From assembly GCA_964471595.1 (NCBI GenBank), contig CAYYGN010000010.1, positions 25,966-89,965 of the forward strand: a stretch of 64,000 nucleotides of DNA. The letters are read 5' to 3'. Position 1 is the stretch's first letter. Each line of letters opens with the position of its first letter. The translations under genes and the position numbers were made by a program. The stretch comes from JAGNXB01 sp964471595. GTDB lineage: Bacteria; Bacteroidota; Bacteroidia; Chitinophagales; Saprospiraceae. Positions 26,121-34,465 of the stretch are shown piece by piece. The notes beneath the pieces were generated by a model. That model was not told the DNA's origin and did no database searches. It saw nothing but the letters and a program-made list of their open reading frames with translations.

Positions 26121-26575
26121 TTATCCACAAACAGGTAAACAAGCATGTATAATGTGGTGATAACGAAGCACCATGAAAGTAAGTTATTCAGCTCGTCCGC
26201 ACAAGTTCCGGTGGATAAACCGCACCTTATCCCCACATCGCGGCAAGGCGGCATTTACCCATTCAAACAACTTGCATGTGTTGTGGAGAAAGGGTACCTA
26301 CCTGACATCCGATCCCATTTTGCACACCACCTGTCCCTTTGGAATTCACTGCTACTTACTATGTGAATAAAGTATCAAATGACTGTTAGTAAAGTTATAC
26401 AATATTGATAAACAATAATTTAAGATATTATCTTATTGTGGATAAACTTTGCTGGAACGTGTATATCGACAAATCAAAATTTCAACGTACTTGGTTACTC
26501 ACATATACACCTTACTGATAATGATGATTCTTTTTTATTAATTAATAACTTATAATAATAACCATCAGAGGCCGG
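26121..26575. other. Putative chromosomal replication origin (oriC)
   Basis: No convincing gene lies between dtd and ctaA. The segment has two perfect DnaA boxes, TTATCCACA at 26121-26129 (+) and 26437-26445 (-). Single-mismatch boxes are at 26210-26218 (-), 26227-26235 (+), 26282-26290 (-) and 26362-26370 (-). An AT-rich stretch follows (about 26380-26575, including TTTTTTATTAATTAATAACT), suitable as a duplex-unwinding element. The surrounding sequence is far richer in GC. The + strand is C-rich to the left and G-rich to the right, as expected when leading strands diverge here, and two parS-like palindromes lie 2 kb to the right. dnaA is not adjacent, which is common in Bacteroidota. Confidence 0.83.
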
Positions 26576-26607
26576 TGTTGGCACCTGGGCGGTACTGCGG
26601 ATGTTCT

Positions 26608-26615
26608 TAGTTTTG
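26608..26615 (+). promoter_or_regulatory. Promoter -7 element (TAGTTTTG) of ctaA
   Basis: TAnnTTTG match 22 bases before the ctaA ATG, at the right edge of the origin. Confidence 0.5.
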
Positions 26616-26637
26616 CCCTGTTCAATTCCGGAACATC

Positions 26638-27717
26638 ATGGAGGGTGGAACTTTTTCGAAATGGGTCAGTTTGTGGTTGTTGACCGGGCTTGTCGGCGTA
26701 TTGGGCCAGATCGTGATCGGAGGAGTTACCCGGTTGACGGGCAGTGGGTTGTCCATCACCAGGTGGGAAATAGTGACCGGGACGTTCCCACCGATGAATG
26801 AAGCGGAATGGGAAGAGGCTTTCCAACTTTATCGGGAAACACCCCAATACGCGTTGATTAACAAAGGCATGTCGCTGGACAGTTTCAAATATATATACTT
26901 CTGGGAATATTTCCACCGATTGTGGGCAAGGTTGCTAGGTTTGGTATTTCTCGTGCCCTTTCTGTTTTTTTGGTCCAGAGGGATGTTGAGCAGGGATTTG
27001 ATGCGTCGGTTGGGCATTTTGGTTCTACTGGCTGCGATTACTGCCTCTTTTGGATGGATCATGGTAGCCAGTGGTTTGAATGAGCGTCCCTGGGTGAATA
27101 TCTACAAACTGGGTGCCCATTTGCTTTTGGGTTTTGCAGTATTTGTCTATTTACTGGATGTTTGGTACCGATACCGGGTGGTTGTGCAACCGGTTCATGA
27201 CCGGGGTCTTTACAGGTTGAGTGGATGGATATTCCTGATGCTTGTTCTTCAGGTTTTTCTCGGGGGAATGGTATCCGGCATGAAGGCCGGATTTGCTTAT
27301 CCGACCTGGCCGTCCATGAATGGCTCCTGGATACCTGGCATACTTCTGGACCCAGACGCCTGGCAATGGGATGCCTTTGTCCGGTATGATGAAAATACCT
27401 TCATGCCGGCATTTGTACAATTTGCTCATCGTATTGTTGCTTATGGGCTCTTATTGGTTGTATTGATATTGTGTTTGGGATTGATGTACAGCGGTAGTCG
27501 TCGATTGAAGAATTGGTCCCTGTGGTTGATGGGTGTCGTATTGATCCAGGTGGGATTGGGCATATTGACGGTGGTGTCCTTTCAGCAGGGGATTCCTGTT
27601 TTGTTGGCTTCTTGGCATCAGACGGGAGGTCTGGTGCTGTTGGGGTCCGTTTATTTGGTTCACATGCGTGAATTGACACCTGTTTCACGCCAGGACGTAT
27701 TAAAAGAAAAGTCCTAA
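26638..27717 (+). CDS. ctaA: Heme A synthase (COX15/CtaA family)
   Basis: A 359-residue, eight-helix membrane enzyme that oxidises heme O to heme A for aa3-type cytochrome oxidase. Family motifs: GQIVIGGVTRLTGSGLSI at the first membrane segment, EYFHRLWARLLG (heme-ligand His), KLGAHLLLGF, AFVQFAHRIVAYGLL and SWHQTGGLVLLG. The sequence is richer in G and T than genes left of the origin. It starts right beside the putative oriC and is followed by an alpha/beta hydrolase. Confidence 0.95.
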   Translation: MEGGTFSKWVSLWLLTGLVGVLGQIVIGGVTRLTGSGLSITRWEIVTGTFPPMNEAEWEEAFQLYRETPQYALINKGMSLDSFKYIYFWEYFHRLWARLLGLVFLVPFLFFWSRGMLSRDLMRRLGILVLLAAITASFGWIMVASGLNERPWVNIYKLGAHLLLGFAVFVYLLDVWYRYRVVVQPVHDRGLYRLSGWIFLMLVLQVFLGGMVSGMKAGFAYPTWPSMNGSWIPGILLDPDAWQWDAFVRYDENTFMPAFVQFAHRIVAYGLLLVVLILCLGLMYSGSRRLKNWSLWLMGVVLIQVGLGILTVVSFQQGIPVLLASWHQTGGLVLLGSVYLVHMRELTPVSRQDVLKEKS

Positions 27718-27722
27718 TGCCG

Positions 27723-27730
27723 TATTTTTG
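27723..27730 (+). promoter_or_regulatory. Promoter -7 element (TATTTTTG) of the hydrolase gene at 27737
   Basis: TAnnTTTG match ending six bases before the ATG, implying a very short leader. The box overlaps an in-frame TTG that would otherwise extend the protein by three residues. Confidence 0.5.
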
Positions 27731-27736
27731 CCCGTT

Positions 27737-28513
27737 ATGAAGCAAGAATTCCCGGTCAAAGTGGATGGTAATTTCCGGTATATCGAGACCGGCGGTTCTG
27801 GTGAGGTGTTGATTCTGTTGCACGGTCTTTTTGGGGCCTTGAGCAACTTTGAGGGTATTCTGCGCCATTTGAGTCCGACGCATAATGTTTTGGTGCCCAT
27901 TTTACCGATCTATGAGATGCCTTTGCTTCAGGTGTCTGTCAAGGGTTTGGTGGAGCATGTCCAACATTTTGTCGAATTCAAGGGATTCAGGAAGGTTCAT
28001 GTTTTGGGCAACAGTTTGGGCGGACATGTCGCGATTCTATTTACGCTCAACAATCCCGACAGGGTGAGTACACTTTGTTTGACGGGTAGCAGTGGTTTGT
28101 ATGAAAGTGCTATGGGCAATACCTTTCCCAAGCGTGGAGACTATGAGTATATACGGAAGAAGACCCAGGAGACATTTTACAATCCGGATGTGGCTACCAA
28201 GGCTTTGATTGATGAAGTGTATGGTATCGTGAATGATCGCTCCAAAGTTATTCGCGTGTTGGCCACGGCAAAAAGTGCCATCCGCCATAATGTGGGTGAC
28301 CGGCTTTATCAGATTCAGTGTCCTACATTGTTGATATGGGGAAAGGAAGACATTGTGACACCTGTATTTGTGGCTCACAAATTCAACGATCTTATCGCCG
28401 GAAGTGAGTTGCATGTGTTGGAAAAATGCGGCCATGCGCCCATGATGGAATTGCCCGATGCTTTCAATGAAATTCTCTATGCCTTTTTGAGGAGACATGC
28501 CGGAGAGGCCTGA
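27737..28513 (+). CDS. Alpha/beta-hydrolase fold protein (origin-proximal)
   Basis: A 258-residue hydrolase beginning MKQEFPVKVDGNFRYIETGGSGE. It shows the oxyanion motif LHGLFGALSNF, nucleophile GNSLGGHVAILF, the acid WGKEDIVTP and the catalytic His in EKCGHAPMMELPD. The substrate is unknown; the sequence resembles MhpC/proline-iminopeptidase-like enzymes. A TATTTTTG promoter box (27723-27730) supports the ATG start. Confidence 0.9.
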   Translation: MKQEFPVKVDGNFRYIETGGSGEVLILLHGLFGALSNFEGILRHLSPTHNVLVPILPIYEMPLLQVSVKGLVEHVQHFVEFKGFRKVHVLGNSLGGHVAILFTLNNPDRVSTLCLTGSSGLYESAMGNTFPKRGDYEYIRKKTQETFYNPDVATKALIDEVYGIVNDRSKVIRVLATAKSAIRHNVGDRLYQIQCPTLLIWGKEDIVTPVFVAHKFNDLIAGSELHVLEKCGHAPMMELPDAFNEILYAFLRRHAGEA

Positions 28514-28639
28514 TGGCTTCTTGCGCCAGATTTTGGGAAGGGATACCTGAACGGAATGGCAACATGATGTTATTGCCGGGCTTACAGTACCTGTATGTTT
28601 ATAATGACGGCAGATTCGTGGAGCCGGGTTACCCGTGCA

Positions 28640-28655
28640 TGTTTCACGTGGAACA
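28640..28655. other. parS-like centromere site 1
   Basis: TGTTTCACGTGGAACA, one base from the widely conserved ParB-binding consensus TGTTTCACGTGAAACA. It lies about 2.1 kb from the putative oriC. Confidence 0.85.
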
Positions 28656-28817
28656 TGGACCGGATGCATTGACGTTGGACCATATCAATGCTAAAAATCA
28701 TCGCCTTCATTACCGGGAGAAAAGCTGATTCACGATGGCGTAAAAGTGGAGGGTGCTGGAAAGTCGCGGTTTATGGCATGCCAACCGCTGATTCTGAAGG
28801 CTTCCGAAAGGGTCAAT

Positions 28818-28833
28818 TGTTCCACGTGGAACA
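28818..28833. other. parS-like centromere site 2
   Basis: TGTTCCACGTGGAACA, a perfect 16-base palindrome with the conserved CACGTG core and GTT/AAC arms of chromosomal parS. It is 178 bases from site 1 (start to start). ParB spreading from paired sites near oriC is the known use of such sequences. Confidence 0.87.
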
Positions 28834-28836
28834 TCT

Positions 28837-29772
28837 TCAAAGTCGCCGGGCACCCTCTTCATTTACCCTACTGAGGAACAGTCGACTTTCCAGGTTGTGA
28901 TTCGCCAATGTTTTCTGCATGGCTATTCCGGCTTCTTCGGCCAGCAGGCTGTTTTCGAACAAAGCAAAGATGGCTGGTCCTGATCCGCTGATACTGCATC
29001 CCAGTGTATCAAATTGCCGGGCTGTTTCCTGGACTTCATAAAAGCCGGGGATGAAACTTGCTCTTTGGGGTTCAATCCAGGCATCCCGCAAGCTCCGGCG
29101 GATCAGCGGGAAATCTGATTGCCACAACCCATGGATGAATCCAGCCAGGTTGGCGGTTTGGGCAACCACCGTTTCTACGGGGACATCTGGTTTCAATATT
29201 CCTCTTGATTGGCTGGTAATCAAGCGCAAATCAGGCAATACCACGCTGATAAACAGTCCTTTCGGGGTGGGTAGACGTTGAATGTCCGAGGTTGGACTGT
29301 CCCTCACCAATACAATTCCCCCCAACAGACAGGCACATACATTATCTGCATACATACCACCGCTTACCTCTTTTTCAGCTTCCATGGCAAAGGGAAGCAA
29401 TTCCAGTCGGGACAAGGGTCTACCCAGCAATTCATTGACCGCCATGGCACCTGCAACTGCCGATGCCGCACTCCCACCCAAACCGCTCCCTACGGGGATA
29501 CGTTTGTGCAGTTCCAAGGCAATGCCATGTCCATCGGGAGCCAGGGCCTTCCACACGGCTCTGGCCGCAATGCAGACGGCATTCCTTTCAGGATCTTCGG
29601 GCATTGCCGCAGATTGACCGGTCACTCCCGCCATTCGAATAGATGTTCCCGGCTCCTTCCACGCAATCACCTCATCGCCCGGATTTTCAAGGGCCAATCC
29701 CAGGATGTCGAATCCAACTGCCAGATTGGACAGGCTGGCAGGAGCGAAGATTTTGATCCCGGAAGGTTTCAT
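28837..29772 (-). CDS. thrB: Homoserine kinase
   Basis: A 311-residue GHMP-family kinase that phosphorylates homoserine in threonine synthesis. N-terminal FAPASLSNLAVGFDILGLAL, ATP-binding PVGSGLGGSAASAVAGAMAVN and C-terminal GCSISGSGPAIFAL are the three GHMP motifs. The neighbouring asd (about 40.3 kb) belongs to the same aspartate-family pathway. thrA and thrC are not in the window. It stands alone, with its 3' end next to the parS sites. Confidence 0.96.
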   Translation of the reverse strand: MKPSGIKIFAPASLSNLAVGFDILGLALENPGDEVIAWKEPGTSIRMAGVTGQSAAMPEDPERNAVCIAARAVWKALAPDGHGIALELHKRIPVGSGLGGSAASAVAGAMAVNELLGRPLSRLELLPFAMEAEKEVSGGMYADNVCACLLGGIVLVRDSPTSDIQRLPTPKGLFISVVLPDLRLITSQSRGILKPDVPVETVVAQTANLAGFIHGLWQSDFPLIRRSLRDAWIEPQRASFIPGFYEVQETARQFDTLGCSISGSGPAIFALFENSLLAEEAGIAMQKTLANHNLESRLFLSRVNEEGARRL

Positions 29773-29809
29773 TTCTCGAAGTTAGCCGTGTACAAAGGCC
29801 TTTTCAGGT

Positions 29810-29971
29810 TTAATAAAACCAGGTTTTCAACCATCCCCACCATTCATGCCTCTTCATCCACATCCAAAGGACCATCCAAAAACCGGCAAAAAGCAGGATC
29901 AAACCGACATTCCGGCGGGTCTGCCGGTTTTTTTCCCGGCGATTTTTATATCGAAATACCTCTCTGGCCAT
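29810..29971 (-). CDS. Small one-helix membrane protein overlapping the glycosyltransferase gene
   Basis: A 53-residue protein, MAREVFRYKNRREKNRQ then a hydrophobic, tryptophan-rich helix (NVGLILLFAGFWMVLWMWM) and a short tail. The start overlaps the last 26 bases of the upstream glycosyltransferase gene in another frame, which suggests translational coupling. Family not recognised. A longer reading to 30040 would lie entirely inside the glycosyltransferase coding sequence and is unlikely. Confidence 0.5.
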   Translation of the reverse strand: MAREVFRYKNRREKNRQTRRNVGLILLFAGFWMVLWMWMKRHEWWGWLKTWFY

Positions 29972-31115
29972 GTTGCTTATTCCTGTTTTTACCCGTGTCC
30001 AGGGATACCTCGCACAGTACTTTCCATACCATTTCGGCACTTGCCTCCCACCGGAATTTCTTCCTTTGCTCCCTTCCCTTATCGATCAGTTTTTCCCTTA
30101 AGCCGGACTCCGAGACCAGTCGTCTCATGGCTGTGGTTATCTCCTTCTCGCTATACGGATCCACCAGCAACGCGGCGGATCCGGCAACTTCCGGCATGGC
30201 ACTCAACCCCGAAGTAATGACGGCCGTATCGCAGCTCATGGCCTCTGCAATCGGAATGCCAAAACCCTCGAAAAGGGATACATAGACCAACGCCGCAGAG
30301 GCCGAATACCACAATGGCAATTGCCCGCTTTGGTAACCGACATGGTGGATATATGCCTTCCAGGGAGACTGATGCAGACGGGATTTGATTTCCCCGGACT
30401 TCCAGGCCATGCGTCCCAACAATACCAGATGATGCGGGTATCCAGTGTCCGACTTGAAGGCCTCGAACGACCGGATCAAACGCAGGATGTTTTTGCGGGG
30501 ATGGAGGGCACCCACATATAGGAAAAAGGGTTGTCCCCGCGTTTCCGCATCTCTCAGCTGTTGACATTCGCGCTCGGATGCGGGTACAAAACCACTTCCC
30601 ACACCATTATAGACCACCGTCAGCTTGTCTGCCGGAACTCCGCTGTCACGGAGGTCGGCGCCCGTAGCCTCGCTGACGGCCAGGACATGATCAGCGCGAC
30701 GGAGGAATTTGGGCATGAAATACCGGTAATACATGCGCTGGGACAAGGATACATGCCGGGGAAAATGCTTGTAGGCAAGATCATGTACGGTCAAAACCGT
30801 GGGCACGGAGGTCCCAATGGACAGAAATCCATCCGGTGACCAAAAGACATCTGCCTGGTATCGTTTGAGCAAAACGGGCAAACGGAGTTCAAACCAGATC
30901 CAGAAGAGAAGCGGATGCCTTGCTGGGGGGAAAACTCGGACACATTCCACATTGGGACCAAATACAAAAGAGGAATCCCATGCCCGGTCAAAAAAAAGGA
31001 TAAAGGTGTCATTCGGGTGGGACAGCACCAACCGTCGGACGATCTCGCAGGTGTACCACCCGATCCCTTCCAGCTTTCCCCCCAGTAGCAAACGGGTGTT
31101 GACGGCAATGCGCAT
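29946..31115 (-). CDS. Glycosyltransferase family 1/4-type (GT-B fold)
   Basis: A 389-residue glycosyltransferase. The N-terminal Rossmann half starts MRIAVNTRLLLGGKLEGIGWYT, where the glycine-rich loop recognises the acceptor. The C-terminal half has FFLYVGALHPRKNILRLIRSFE, the HHVGYQSGQLPLWYSASAALVYVSLFEGFGIPIAEAMSC donor-binding segment (E-x7-E type motif) and EVAGSAALLVDP. It probably adds a hexose from an NDP-sugar in envelope polysaccharide synthesis; donor and acceptor are unknown. No polysaccharide cluster surrounds it. Confidence 0.92.
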   Translation of the reverse strand: MRIAVNTRLLLGGKLEGIGWYTCEIVRRLVLSHPNDTFILFFDRAWDSSFVFGPNVECVRVFPPARHPLLFWIWFELRLPVLLKRYQADVFWSPDGFLSIGTSVPTVLTVHDLAYKHFPRHVSLSQRMYYRYFMPKFLRRADHVLAVSEATGADLRDSGVPADKLTVVYNGVGSGFVPASERECQQLRDAETRGQPFFLYVGALHPRKNILRLIRSFEAFKSDTGYPHHLVLLGRMAWKSGEIKSRLHQSPWKAYIHHVGYQSGQLPLWYSASAALVYVSLFEGFGIPIAEAMSCDTAVITSGLSAMPEVAGSAALLVDPYSEKEITTAMRRLVSESGLREKLIDKGREQRKKFRWEASAEMVWKVLCEVSLDTGKNRNKQHGQRGISI

Positions 31116-31160
31116 GTAGCCTTGGCAGTGTTAGTTACCTTCGCCAAAAATAACCCTGTC

Positions 31161-32759
31161 TTGCACAAGTCGGACATCCTCATCATTGGTTCGGGTATTG
31201 CCGGTCTTACCCTCGCCGTCAAATTGGCCCAGGCCAATCCGGATCTCACCATCCAGGTATTGACCAAAACGTCGGATGACGAAAGCAACACGCGATATGC
31301 ACAAGGAGGCGTTGCCGCCGTGTGGGACCGGAAGCACGATTCCTTCGAGAAGCACATCCACGATACCCTGGATGCCGGCGATGGCTTGTGCGATCCCGAG
31401 ATCGTACGGATTGTCGTTACGGAAGGACCCTTGCGCGTCGAAGAGATCATTGCGTGGGGCACCCGTTTTGACAAGGAAGGGGATCAGGACTACAATCTGG
31501 GAAGGGAAGGGGGACATACGGAAAACAGAATCCTCCACTACAAAGATCTGACCGGCTGGGAGATCCAGCGCGCTCTGCTGCAGGAAGCCGAACGTCATCC
31601 CTCCATTCGTATTCTCGAGCACTACTTCACCATTGACATCATTACCCAACATCACCTGGGATATAATGTCACCAGAGTGACGCCGGATATTACCTGTTAT
31701 GGCGCCTATGCCCTCAACAAAGTGACCGGGCATATCGAGACTTTCCTGGCCGGGCATACCGTCATTGCAGCAGGCGGTGCCGGTCAGGTGTATCGCCATA
31801 CCACCAATCCAGTCATCGCTACGGGTGATGGCATGGCCATGGTTTACCGGGCCAAAGGAAGGGTACGCGACATGGAATTTGTCCAGTTTCATCCAACCAG
31901 CCTCTACAATCCGGCTGGAGAAAATCCTTCCTTCCTGATTTCCGAAGCGGTCAGAGGCTTTGGAGGCATCCTGCGCGCCAAGGACGGTGATGCCTTCATG
32001 AAACGCTATGATCCACGCGAAAGCCTCGCGCCCCGGGATATTGTGGCTCGTGCGATAGATAACGAATTGAAAATCAGGGGAGATGAGCATGTTTGCCTCG
32101 ATTGTACCCATTTGGACCCCAAGGGATTTGAGGCGCACTTCCCTACGATTACGGCCAAATGCCTGCAAATGGGTATTGACCCTTCCCGCGACATGATACC
32201 GGTAGCCCCGGCCTGTCATTACATGTGTGGCGGAATCCTTACCGACGCGTGGGGACGGTCCAGCATCCGAAATCTGTTCGCCTGCGGCGAGTGCACATCT
32301 ACCGGATTGCATGGTGCTAACAGATTGGCTTCCAACTCTTTATTGGAAGCCATGGTCTTTGCGCACCGGATTTTTCTCGCCTTGGAAGAAGCATCCGGAA
32401 TTCCGGAGCCACCGCTTGTTCCCGACTGGAGCGCGGAAGGCACTACCGCACCCCGCGAAATGGTGTTGATCACCCAATCCCTCAAGGAGTTGAAGGAGAT
32501 CATGACCAACTATGTCGGTATCGTACGATCAAACGTGCGTCTCAAAAGGGCGATGGATCGTCTGCACCTGTTGCATCGGGAAACCGAGGAACTCTACCAC
32601 CAAACCACCCTTTCGCCCCAATTGTGTGAGTTGCGAAACCTGCTGACCATCGCTTACCTCGTGACCCGTTCTGCCACTCTTCGCCGGGAAAGTCGCGGCC
32701 TGCATTATACCACGGATTACCCGGAAAAACTCCCGTTCCTGGAATCTACCATTCTTTGA
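31161..32759 (+). CDS. nadB: L-aspartate oxidase
   Basis: An FAD-dependent enzyme that oxidises aspartate to iminoaspartate, the first step toward quinolinate and NAD; NadC is encoded at 7.1-8.0 kb. The N-terminal dinucleotide-binding motif is DILIIGSGIAGLTLAVKLA, with RYAQGGVAAVW, REGGHTENRILHYKDLTGWEIQRALL, EFVQFHPTSLYNP and GLHGANRLASNSLLEAMVFA typical of NadB. The start is uncertain: no ATG fits. I chose TTG at 31161 (about 532 residues) because a TACCTTCG sequence resembling the -7 element lies just before it; TTG at 31122 would add 13 residues. Confidence 0.95.
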   Translation: MHKSDILIIGSGIAGLTLAVKLAQANPDLTIQVLTKTSDDESNTRYAQGGVAAVWDRKHDSFEKHIHDTLDAGDGLCDPEIVRIVVTEGPLRVEEIIAWGTRFDKEGDQDYNLGREGGHTENRILHYKDLTGWEIQRALLQEAERHPSIRILEHYFTIDIITQHHLGYNVTRVTPDITCYGAYALNKVTGHIETFLAGHTVIAAGGAGQVYRHTTNPVIATGDGMAMVYRAKGRVRDMEFVQFHPTSLYNPAGENPSFLISEAVRGFGGILRAKDGDAFMKRYDPRESLAPRDIVARAIDNELKIRGDEHVCLDCTHLDPKGFEAHFPTITAKCLQMGIDPSRDMIPVAPACHYMCGGILTDAWGRSSIRNLFACGECTSTGLHGANRLASNSLLEAMVFAHRIFLALEEASGIPEPPLVPDWSAEGTTAPREMVLITQSLKELKEIMTNYVGIVRSNVRLKRAMDRLHLLHRETEELYHQTTLSPQLCELRNLLTIAYLVTRSATLRRESRGLHYTTDYPEKLPFLESTIL

Positions 32760-32776
32760 CAAAGGGTCTTTTGTCC

Positions 32777-33607
32777 CTATTGGGGACGCGCCGCTACTTC
32801 AAAGGAAAGGAAACCCCCTTCGTTGCGTACCTGAACGGTCTCACGGGTGGCGCCTCCACGGTCCAGCAAGGTGGTGATCATGCGAATCCTGGTGTTTTCA
32901 CGGAGCCAGCCTCCTTTGTAGTTGCCCGGCAACCGGACAGATGCCGGCGGTGCTCCGGCGGCAGACAAGGGTTGACCGGTATTCTCCTGATGTCGCACGA
33001 CATAGAGTTGGGTATCATAATAGTCCAGACAAGCCGTCAAGTCTTCTTCCGGTACGTGATCAAACACATGGAGCTGATATCTTTCTACCAGGCCGCTGAT
33101 CTTTTCAGCGTATTGCGGGTTGGTGGCGTAACCGCATCGCTGGAGTCCGTTCGCCCATCCGCGGTAATCGGTCCGGTCAAGCTGAAACAACTCCTGGTAG
33201 CGGGGGCTGGTCATTAAGAAATCCGAATGATCGCGATAACTGTCCGTAACACCTGCATAGCGGCGAAAGCAGGATTCCATCAACCGGCCATCAGGTCCAA
33301 AATCGTCATCGACGACGAGCAAGGTATCACCGATCCAGGAGGACTTGCACTTGATCCCGAAATGGTTGTTGCCATCTGTGGCCAGACGGCTCGTTCCTGA
33401 TGCGGTTTCCAGCAGTCCCTGCGCGAGTTTGATGCTGGCCGGAATCCCGCTGAGGTACATTTCCTTGACGGCCAGTCCGGCATGTTCCCGGATATAGCGC
33501 TCCTGATTGGTCCAGACAGGATCGCTCATGTTGTCCTTCGACTGGCCTGCCGATGGGGTCCGAAATAGCAGGACGGCAATGATGAGTAAGACGAACCTCG
33601 TTTTCAT
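32777..33607 (-). CDS. Exported glucosaminidase-domain protein (peptidoglycan hydrolase)
   Basis: A 276-residue protein with signal peptide MKTRFVLLIIAVLLFRTPSAGQ. Residues 35-185 form an endo-beta-N-acetylglucosaminidase (GH73/FlgJ-like) domain: YIREHAGLAVKEMYLSGIPASIKLAQGLLETASGTSRLA (with the catalytic-Glu ETASGTS motif), NHFGIKCKSSW, RRYAGVTDSYRDHSDFL and GYATNPQYAEKI. The remaining 90 residues are not a recognisable LysM. It would cut glycan strands during wall growth. The ATG at 33607 is preferred over a longer start at 33652, which would bury the signal peptide. Confidence 0.92.
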   Translation of the reverse strand: MKTRFVLLIIAVLLFRTPSAGQSKDNMSDPVWTNQERYIREHAGLAVKEMYLSGIPASIKLAQGLLETASGTSRLATDGNNHFGIKCKSSWIGDTLLVVDDDFGPDGRLMESCFRRYAGVTDSYRDHSDFLMTSPRYQELFQLDRTDYRGWANGLQRCGYATNPQYAEKISGLVERYQLHVFDHVPEEDLTACLDYYDTQLYVVRHQENTGQPLSAAGAPPASVRLPGNYKGGWLRENTRIRMITTLLDRGGATRETVQVRNEGGFLSFEVAARPQ

Positions 33608-33684
33608 GATCAGGGGTAATAGGGGTACAGGTATTGGAATACCTATACGCACGATCCGTCAACAGGTTACAGGAAGGGCTTGGG

Positions 33685-34446
33685 TCAGGCGTTGGATTTC
33701 TTCAGATAAGCGCCCAGGGCCATGGTCATGCTGCTAAACTCTGAAGTGGGTGCCTTGATGTTGATGTAGAGCCCTGCATCCTCGGCGGCTTTGAGGGTTT
33801 GGTCACCGAACACGGCAATCCGGGTCTCGTTCTGTTGGAAATCCGGAAAGTTGTCGAAAAGGGATTTGATACCCAGGGGACTGAAAAAAACCAGGACATC
33901 GTAGAAGATATCCCGGAGATCGGAGAGGTCGCTGCTGACGGTCTGATACATCATGGCCTCCACAAAGTTGAATTTGTTCTCCCTGAGATAGTTGGTCACT
34001 TCAGGCGCAGCCAGGTTACTGCAGGGGAGCAGGAATCGCTCCTTGTCCCGGTGTTTGTGCAGCGGGTTTTTGAGGTCCATGATCGTTCTGGCACCAAAAA
34101 ACACCTTGCGTTTGCGAAAGACAATGAACTTCTGAAGGTAGTTGGCAATGGATTCTGTCAGACAGAAATACTTGAGGTCCTCGGGGATTTTGTAACGAAG
34201 TTCCTCGCACATCCGGAAGAAATGATCCACCGCGTACAAGCTGGTGAAAATGATGGCCGAATATTCTTCCGGGTAGATTTTGAAACGGCGGAATTCTTTG
34301 GCAGTCAGTCCTTCCACATGGATGAACGGGCGCCAGTCGATCGTAAGGGCGTAATCTTCTTCGAGTTGAAAGTAGGGCGATCGTTCAGGCTTCGGCTGGG
34401 AGACGAGGATCGTCTTTACCCGCTTATAAGTTTCCGATACTGCCAT
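33685..34446 (-). CDS. hemD: Uroporphyrinogen-III synthase
   Basis: A 253-residue HemD-family protein closing and rearranging hydroxymethylbilane to uroporphyrinogen III in heme synthesis. Sequence identity in this family is low. The calls rest on KTILVSQPKPERSPYFQLEE, DWRPFIHVEGLTAKEFRRFK, YSAIIFTSLYAVDHFF, LPCSNLAAPEVTNYL, DVLVFFSPLGIKSLF and the C-terminal IAVFGDQTLKAAEDAGL, the typical Bacteroidota form, and on the adjoining DUF4271 gene (20 bases upstream), its usual companion. Confidence 0.9.
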   Translation of the reverse strand: MAVSETYKRVKTILVSQPKPERSPYFQLEEDYALTIDWRPFIHVEGLTAKEFRRFKIYPEEYSAIIFTSLYAVDHFFRMCEELRYKIPEDLKYFCLTESIANYLQKFIVFRKRKVFFGARTIMDLKNPLHKHRDKERFLLPCSNLAAPEVTNYLRENKFNFVEAMMYQTVSSDLSDLRDIFYDVLVFFSPLGIKSLFDNFPDFQQNETRIAVFGDQTLKAAEDAGLYINIKAPTSEFSSMTMALGAYLKKSNA

Positions 34447-34465
34447 TTCCGGGAGCCATTACTGT

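Larger units (their letters stand above)
28514..28836. other. Intergenic segment with two parS-like sites, no convincing gene
   Basis: Lies between the hydrolase and thrB 3' ends. Two short open frames (71 and 70 codons) cross it but show no domain, no signal and no promoter box, and both run through the palindromic sites. I therefore regard the segment as non-coding and as a probable part of the chromosome segregation region. Confidence 0.6.

Noticed and set aside
26145..26370. Two short open frames (73 and 65 codons) inside the origin region
   Set aside because: They lie across DnaA boxes, show no domain or signal, and are not preceded by a promoter box.
28513..28728. 71-codon open frame beginning at the stop of the origin-proximal hydrolase
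   Set aside because: It translates through a parS site, has no domain or composition typical of a gene, and is not in a promoter context.
31131..32312. 393-codon open frame on the - strand opposite nadB
   Set aside because: Antisense shadow of nadB, without motif or start context.
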